A DNA stretch of 47,483 nt from Ferrovibrio sp. (GTDB lineage Bacteria > Pseudomonadota > Alphaproteobacteria > Ferrovibrionales > Ferrovibrionaceae). Both the position numbers and the translations under genes were made by a program. Position 1 is the stretch's first letter; each line of letters starts with the position of its first letter. Under the pieces are notes generated by a model. It searched no databases. It saw nothing but the letters and a program-made list of their open reading frames with translations, and had not been told where the DNA came from. Positions 43,431-47,483 of the stretch are shown in pieces. The stretch covers positions 1 to 47,483 of the forward strand of contig NZ_JAHBYG010000034.1 of assembly GCF_019636075.1 (NCBI RefSeq), written 5' to 3'.

Positions 43431-44225
43431 TCAGCGCAAACGCGCTTCGCCTTCCACGCTCAGCCGCACGGTGCGGGTGCCGGGTTCGGCCACCGGCGGC
43501 GCCATATCCTTGGCGCGCGCCATGCCGGCCGCCATCTGCATCCGCATCACCGGCATCTGGTCGGGGGTTTCGCCCACGCGGATGCGGCGCCAGCCATCGA
43601 AGCGGCGGTCCACGGCGCCGGCCGCCAGTTCGGCCCGCGCCCGCAGGCGTGCCAGCGCTTCGCGGGTGAGTTCATCTTCCAGGCTGCGGCGCAGGCCGCG
43701 CGACAATTCGTAATTCAAATCCTGCAGCATCAATTCATCCTGCTGCAAGGCGGCCACGGTTTCCAGCAATTTGGCGCCGGCTTCACCGGTCACCACCAGG
43801 GTTTGCTGGGCACGCCAACGCAACGGGCCGGTGGGCTTGCCATCCTGGCCGTGCTCCTGCTCCTCCCAGCTATGATAGCCGGTGGTTTCGGTGGCCAAGC
43901 CGGCGGCTTTCACCTTGCGCAAGGCCTTTTCCATTGCCGTGTTCACCGCATTCTGCGCCTTGGCCGGCGTATCGCCCAGGCTGCGCACCAGCAGGCGCGC
44001 CTTCAGCACATCCGGCGTCACGTCGCGCTCGGCGGTTTCCGACAGCAGCAGAACCGTGATATCGCGCTCTCCCGCGCGCTCCCCAGTACGTTCTCCGGTA
44101 GCCGCCGGCTGTTCCTGCGCCAAGGCAGGCAGCGGCGCGGCAAAGGCAAACGAAGCGACAAGGCAATAGATCAGGGCCTGGCGAGAAATCGGAGCTTGGC
44201 GAGGGAACGGGGCGTGGCGAGACAT
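43431..44225 (-). CDS. SIMPL-domain (DUF541) exported protein
   Basis: The 264-aa protein has an N-terminal signal peptide (LIYCLVASFAFAAPLPALAQ) and a SIMPL/DUF541 domain (about 60-264). Typical pieces are SETAERDVTPDVLKARLLVRS, in pieces, and the C-terminal GTRTVRLSVEGEARL. Such proteins are periplasmic and of unclear function, some linked to oxidative or kinase signalling. Before the signal, the N-terminus RHAPFPRQAPISRQA comes from an 18-bp tandem repeat, and TGERTGERAGERD after it comes from a 12-bp repeat. I chose ATG 44225 (GAGG six bases upstream). Confidence 0.85.
   Translation of the reverse strand: MSRHAPFPRQAPISRQALIYCLVASFAFAAPLPALAQEQPAATGERTGERAGERDITVLLLSETAERDVTPDVLKARLLVRSLGDTPAKAQNAVNTAMEKALRKVKAAGLATETTGYHSWEEQEHGQDGKPTGPLRWRAQQTLVVTGEAGAKLLETVAALQQDELMLQDLNYELSRGLRRSLEDELTREALARLRARAELAAGAVDRRFDGWRRIRVGETPDQMPVMRMQMAAGMARAKDMAPPVAEPGTRTVRLSVEGEARLR
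44064..44099. repeat. In-frame 12-bp tandem repeat in the SIMPL gene
   Basis: Three imperfect 12-base units of the type GCGCTCTCCCGC code on the minus strand for GERT-GERA-GERD just after the signal peptide. The period is a multiple of three, so copy-number change would keep the frame. Confidence 0.75.
44178..44225. repeat. In-frame 18-bp tandem repeat at the SIMPL start
   Basis: TGGCGAG recurs at 44179, 44197 and 44215, an 18-base period. On the minus strand the units code for RHAPFP, RQAPIS and RQALIY, the first residues of the SIMPL protein. The repeat includes the region of the start codon. Confidence 0.75.
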
Positions 44226-44302
44226 GGCATCCTCAAAACGTTCAAAGGCTGTTTGCAAATGCGTCCCGTATCTAATGCATCAAAATGGCAAGAATGCGGC
44301 AA

Positions 44303-45625
44303 TCAGATCTTGCGCAGCCGCATCACGAAAAACCCATCTATTCCGCCATGCTCGGGCCAATGACAGGGCAGGGTGCGCAGCCCGCCCGATGCCGTGGCCA
44401 TGGCCGCATCCACGCCCAGTTCGTTGGCCGCGATGGGTTGGATCGAACAATCGCCGTGGGCCTTGATCCAATCCAGCTGGGCTTCGCCTTCTTCGGGTTC
44501 CAGCGAGCAGACGCAATAGATCAGCAGGCCGCCGGGTTTGAGCAACGACAGGGCATGCGCCAGCAAACGGCGCTGCAAGGCGGCCAGTTTTGCGATGTCG
44601 GCGGCGCGTTTCAGATACGGCAGATCGGGATGGCGGCGGATCGTGCCGGTGGCCGTACAAGGCGCATCCAGCAGCACGCCGTCCAGCAGGCCGGCTTCAT
44701 CCGGTTGCCAGCTTTCGGCATCGGCGGTGCGCACCATGGCCTTCAGATGCAGCCGCGCCAGATTGCGTTTCAGGCGCTGCAAACGCGGCTCGGATCGATC
44801 GATGGCATAAACCTCGGCGCCCAGGCTGAGCAATTGCGCGGTCTTGCCGCCAGGGGCCGCGCAGAGATCGGCGATGCGTTTGCCGGCAAGCGGGCCGAAC
44901 AATTTCGCCGGCAGCGCGGCCGCGGCATCCTGCACCCACCAGCCGCCTTCCTCGAAGCCCGGCATCTGTTCCACGGCGCCGCCCGCCATGCGGCGCAGCG
45001 AACCGCCCGGCAGGATTTCGGCTTGCAGCTTTTCCGCCCAGATCGTTTCCTGGCCTGGCGCTACCGAGATATCCAGCGATGCCTCGGCGAGATGGGCTTC
45101 CATGATCGCGCGCGCGGTGGCTTCGCCGTAAGCCGCGACCCAGCGTCTGGCCAGCCAGTCCGGCGTATTCAGGCGGGCCGCATCCTGCTTCGCCAGCAGA
45201 TCGGTGCCTTCCCTGGTGGCCCGGCGCAACACGGCATTCACCAGGCCTCGCGCCTTGCTGCCGCCTTTTTCGGGCGGCGGCAGGATATCCACGCTGGCGC
45301 TCACCGCCGCATGGGCGGGCGTGCCAAGAAACAACAGGTCGCAGAGCCCGAGCCGCAGGGCCTGCAATGGCAGGCCGGCCGGCTGGCGGGTTACGAAAAC
45401 AGCGATCAGCGCATCGATCTGGCCCAGCCGGCGCAGACAGGTGGCCACCAGACGGCGGGTGGCGCCGCGATCCCTGTCGGTCAGGCCGGCAAAGCCCAGG
45501 GCCTTGTCGGTCAGGGCATCATCCAGGGCGCGGTGTTTGTCCAGCACCGCTTGCAACAGGCGGGCGGCCACGGCTCTCGGCTGCAACGGCTCCGCAATCC
45601 TATGGTTTGGGGTTTGCTCGGTCAT
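44303..45625 (-). CDS. rsmB: 16S rRNA (cytosine-967-C5)-methyltransferase RsmB
   Basis: The 440-aa protein has an N-terminal NusB-like RNA-binding domain (about 15-140) and a Fmu-type methyltransferase domain. SAM motif I is IADLCAAPGGKTAQLL. The motif IV cysteine lies in DAPCTATGTIRRHPD, and the catalytic cysteine in YCVCSLEPEEGE. It methylates C967 of 16S rRNA. The ATG overlaps the stop of the 80-codon gene upstream by four bases, indicating coupling. Confidence 0.94.
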   Translation of the reverse strand: MTEQTPNHRIAEPLQPRAVAARLLQAVLDKHRALDDALTDKALGFAGLTDRDRGATRRLVATCLRRLGQIDALIAVFVTRQPAGLPLQALRLGLCDLLFLGTPAHAAVSASVDILPPPEKGGSKARGLVNAVLRRATREGTDLLAKQDAARLNTPDWLARRWVAAYGEATARAIMEAHLAEASLDISVAPGQETIWAEKLQAEILPGGSLRRMAGGAVEQMPGFEEGGWWVQDAAAALPAKLFGPLAGKRIADLCAAPGGKTAQLLSLGAEVYAIDRSEPRLQRLKRNLARLHLKAMVRTADAESWQPDEAGLLDGVLLDAPCTATGTIRRHPDLPYLKRAADIAKLAALQRRLLAHALSLLKPGGLLIYCVCSLEPEEGEAQLDWIKAHGDCSIQPIAANELGVDAAMATASGGLRTLPCHWPEHGGIDGFFVMRLRKI

Positions 45626-45864
45626 GACGGGTCCGCGTCTCCCGGTGCATCCGGCGGAACATCGGCTGCGGCTTGCTCGCGGGCGCGTTGTTGCTGTTTG
45701 CGGCGGGCCAGATTGGCGCGCAGCCGGGCGGCCAGCCTTTCGCGCTCCGCTTCTTTGCGGGTCGCGGTACGGGGGTCGGTCCCGAGGCTGCTATGGGGGC
45801 TGGCGCCGGTGCTGCTATGGGGGCTGTCCCCGGGGATAGGGCTGTTGCTGGGCTTGGGTTCCAT
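45622..45864 (-). CDS. Small basic protein coupled to rsmB
   Basis: The 80-aa protein has a low-complexity N-terminus (SPHSSTGASPHSSLGTDP) encoded by a 24-bp tandem repeat, then a basic helix (RLAARLRANLARRKQQQRAREQ) and an acidic tail. The basic helix resembles small proteins (LRxNLxRRKxQARA pattern) that I recall from many alphaproteobacteria, with unknown function. The four-base ATGA overlap with rsmB supports real translation. An RNA- or ribosome-related role fits the charge and partner but is inference. Confidence 0.7.
   Translation of the reverse strand: MEPKPSNSPIPGDSPHSSTGASPHSSLGTDPRTATRKEAERERLAARLRANLARRKQQQRAREQAAADVPPDAPGDADPS
45787..45826. repeat. 16-bp repeat at 24-bp spacing in the small rsmB-linked gene
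   Basis: GCTGCTATGGGGGCTG occurs at 45787-45802 and 45811-45826. On the minus strand it codes the doubled SPHSS segment. The 24-base period preserves the reading frame. Confidence 0.85.
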
Positions 45865-45968
45865 CCCATTGTTTTACACCGGCTTTGCAAGGCTTGCATC
45901 GGCCGGGGGGCTGTGGCACTTTCCGCGCCGCTTGAAGCCCTCCGGCCCCGCCGGCTGGCATCCGGTTC

Positions 45969-46043
45969 GCTGCCGTAGCTCAGTGGTAGAGCACGTCATT
46001 GGTAATGACGAGGTCGACAGTTCAATCCTGTCCGGCAGCACCA
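45969..46043 (+). tRNA. tRNA-Thr (anticodon GGT)
   Basis: The cloverleaf is complete. The acceptor stem GCTGCCG/CGGCAGC is followed by discriminator A and an encoded CCA (46041-46043). The D arm is AGCTCAGTGGTAGAGC. The anticodon stem CGTCA/TGACG holds the loop TTGGTAA with GGT at 46001-46003. The T arm contains the GTTCAATCC loop. It reads the Thr codons ACC and ACU. It stands alone, 42 bases before the FkbM gene. Confidence 0.97.
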
Positions 46044-46084
46044 GTTCCCTCCGCATTTCAGCTTAAGAGCAGGAATTGCCGCCG

Positions 46085-46828
46085 ATGGCTTGGGAACCCC
46101 CCTCCACCCTGGAAGAAACCCTGAAATACGCGCTGGTGCCGCCGGCTTTGTATATCCGTTATCGGGTGTGGAAGGAGCTCCGCCGTGGCGAGGCCGAATT
46201 GGCCCTGGTGCCCTGGCTGGCCGATCCGCGCCGGGCGGCGTTGGATGTCGGCGCCAATAAAGGCGTTTGGACCCATGTTCTGGGCCGGCATTGCCCACAG
46301 GTTTTCGCTTTCGAGCCTAACCCCAAGCCATTCCGGGTGTTGCAGCGCTGCAAGCCCGCCCATGCCAAGGCTTTCCAGATCGCTGCCTCCGATGCCGATG
46401 GCGAGGCCGAATTCCGCATTCCGATCGGCCGCAAGGGCTATTCCAACCAGGGCGGCTCGCTCAATGCCGCCAAGGTGGGGGATGCCTATGGCAGCCTGAA
46501 AATCCAGGCCAAGCGGTTGGATTCCATGGATCTTCCGCCTGTCGGTTTCATCAAGATCGATGTCGAGGGGCATGAGGCCGAGGTGCTGAGCGGCGCCCGC
46601 GTTTTGATTGCCCGCGACCGACCGGTGCTGGTGATCGAGATGGAGGAAAAGCATACCCGCCGGCCCATCGAAACCATGCTGGCCGAGGTGGAGGCCCTGG
46701 GATATGCCTGCTTTGCCTTGCGCCACGGCGTGCTGACTGCACGCGCGCTGCTAGATTTGGAAGTAGAGCATAGAAATCCCAAGTATAGAGAAGATTACAT
46801 CTTCAACTTTATATTTCTGCCGCAGTAA
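46085..46828 (+). CDS. FkbM family methyltransferase
   Basis: The 247-aa class I methyltransferase has motif I ALDVGANKGVWTHVL (about 52-66), the acidic FAFEPNPKPF and the family mark FIKIDVEGHEAEVLSGA. FkbM proteins O-methylate sugars or related groups, often on polysaccharides or flagellar glycans. Substrate is unknown. ATG 46085 is preceded by AGGA; TTG 46076 is an alternative. The last 28 codons or so (from about 46745) switch to AT-rich codons such as AGA, ATA and CTA, unlike the rest of the gene. This AT-rich composition continues past the stop. Confidence 0.9.
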   Translation: MAWEPPSTLEETLKYALVPPALYIRYRVWKELRRGEAELALVPWLADPRRAALDVGANKGVWTHVLGRHCPQVFAFEPNPKPFRVLQRCKPAHAKAFQIAASDADGEAEFRIPIGRKGYSNQGGSLNAAKVGDAYGSLKIQAKRLDSMDLPPVGFIKIDVEGHEAEVLSGARVLIARDRPVLVIEMEEKHTRRPIETMLAEVEALGYACFALRHGVLTARALLDLEVEHRNPKYREDYIFNFIFLPQ

Positions 46829-46943
46829 TACGCCCCTGTAATACATGCGATTAATATTTTGTTAGTCATATTGTGTCAGATTTTTATATAAATTTGTAAA
46901 AGTTGCGCTAGTATGGGGCGCGTAAATGCTGCGGGAGGCCGGG
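46829..46943. other. AT-rich intergenic region
   Basis: This 115-base gap is far more AT-rich than the rest of the window. It includes TTAATATTTTGTTAG and TTTTTATATAAATTTG. TATAAA (46887-46892) is a possible -10 box for the gene at 46944, but no -35 lies at a good distance. No gene is visible. Confidence 0.5.
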
Positions 46944-47207
46944 ATGGCCCAAAAATTTCCTTTCGCCAACTTTCAGATCGAAGGCAAGGTCGTCACCGTG
47001 ATCATGGTGGCGGAATCCGGGGTGGCCACGCCTGAACTGGCGCAGCGATCCATGGTTGCTTTCCAGAAAAAACTGGGCCGTACCGATCTGGTGCTGGTGG
47101 CGCAGGGCGTCAGCCTCACGCCGCTCTATATCGGCAATCGCGCCTTTGTGGATAAGCTGAAGGATGTGCCGCTGGGCCGCATCAACTGGCAGCATTTCGA
47201 AGCCTGA
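46944..47207 (+). CDS. Uncharacterised 87-aa protein
   Basis: The frame begins MAQKFPFANFQIEGKVVTVI and continues with a beta-rich first half, then VATPELAQRSMVAFQKKLGRTDLVLVAQ, in pieces, and ends near GRINWQHFEA. The start at 46944 has GGAGG five bases upstream; ATG 46926 is a weaker alternative. The alternating hydrophobic pattern suggests a small alpha/beta fold. No family or motif is recognised and no signal peptide or membrane helix is present. It ends nine bases from the convergent pentapeptide gene. Confidence 0.7.
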   Translation: MAQKFPFANFQIEGKVVTVIMVAESGVATPELAQRSMVAFQKKLGRTDLVLVAQGVSLTPLYIGNRAFVDKLKDVPLGRINWQHFEA

Positions 47208-47216
47208 GGATTTGCC

Positions 47217-47483
47217 TCAGCGCCGGGTATTGATCCCGGTGCAATTGCGCAAATCGGCGCCTGCCAGATTTGCCTTCGCCATTTTGCAAGACGTGAAATC
47301 CACGCCCTCCACCACGGCACCGCGCAGGTCGCAGCTGCCCATGTCGGCATTGTCGAAACGCGGAAACACCACCCGCCCGGTGGGCTTGTTGGTGGCGCTG
47401 TATATCGGCACGCCCACCAGCCGGGTGCCGCGAAACATCGTGCCGGCGAGATTGGCGCCAGACAGGCGGCTGCCGCCGCAATC
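47217..47483 (-). CDS. Pentapeptide-repeat protein, C-terminal part
   Basis: The gene continues beyond the right edge of the window. The visible 88 residues contain A(D/N)LxG-type pentapeptides: SRLSG-ANLAG-TMFRG near the edge, then CDLRG-AVVEG-VDFTS-CKMAK-ANLAG-ADLRN. Such repeats fold into a four-sided beta helix. The middle part (RLVGVPIYSATNKPTGRVVFP) interrupts the helix. Function of these proteins is mostly unknown. An internal ATG at 47438 exists, but the repeat pattern clearly extends upstream of it. Confidence 0.85.
   Translation of the reverse strand, partial: DCGGSRLSGANLAGTMFRGTRLVGVPIYSATNKPTGRVVFPRFDNADMGSCDLRGAVVEGVDFTSCKMAKANLAGADLRNCTGINTRR

Overview
The window is a GC-rich, gene-dense stretch of bacterial chromosome. 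It most likely comes from an alphaproteobacterium of the Rhodospirillales type. The evidence is a ChpT phosphotransferase, the HisZ-PurA pair, the DUF3576-LeuS-LptE-HolA string, DUF6476, DUF3553, an RpoH heat-shock sigma factor and ubiquinone genes (UbiE, UbiB). No species can be fixed from the sequence alone. No prophage, insertion sequence or CRISPR array is visible. Both edges cut genes: a hybrid sensor kinase on the left and a pentapeptide-repeat protein on the right.

Layout. 1-2.0 kb: end of a hybrid histidine kinase and a CheY-like regulator. 2.0-7.4 kb (minus): universal stress protein, holA, lptE, leuS and a DUF3576 lipoprotein, tightly packed. 7.6-9.9 kb: convergent TPR-methyltransferase and TPR-glycosyltransferase. 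10.2-11.5 kb: a porin with a strong terminator, then a 16-bp tandem array. 11.7-15.3 kb: ubiB-ubiE (minus), divergent from mutM and a small exported protein. 15.3-18.6 kb (plus): enoyl-CoA hydratase, hisZ, purA. 18.6-19.4 kb: a HEPN/MNT toxin-antitoxin pair whose antitoxin carries a ribbon-helix-helix domain and is preceded by palindromes. 19.5-24.4 kb: rpoH, a secreted dienelactone-hydrolase-like protein, rluD, then DUF6476-JAMM protease-threonine aldolase, overlapping end to start. 24.4-29.3 kb: LysR regulator divergent from a 59-aa protein, a DODA-type dioxygenase, murJ and trpS. 29.4-33.7 kb: M81 peptidase divergent from an orphan Tat-exported peptide-binding protein, then DUF2333. 33.8-40.7 kb: mutS, maeB, chpT, DUF3553, cysQ. 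40.7-45.9 kb (minus): Spy/CpxP-like protein, a frameshifted feruloyl-CoA synthase-like gene, a SIMPL-domain protein, rsmB and a small partner. 46-47.5 kb: tRNA-Thr(GGT), FkbM methyltransferase, an unknown small protein and the pentapeptide protein.

Most of the content is housekeeping: replication and repair (holA, mutM, mutS), translation (leuS, trpS, rluD, rsmB, tRNA), envelope assembly (lptE, murJ, porin), quinone, purine, histidine and sulfur metabolism, and heat-shock control. Accessory content is limited to the toxin-antitoxin pair, the surface-modification-like pair, the LysR/small-protein locus and the AT-rich segment after the tRNA.

The most unusual signal is structural. Short tandem duplications repeatedly copy the stop-codon segment of a gene at convergent gene ends: uspA, ltaE, trpS and cysQ. 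A six-copy 16-bp array lies at the porin/ubiB junction, and in-frame repeats expand the N-termini of two proteins. The second highlight is the self-contained RHH-MNT/HEPN module with a 14-bp palindrome abutting its start codon.
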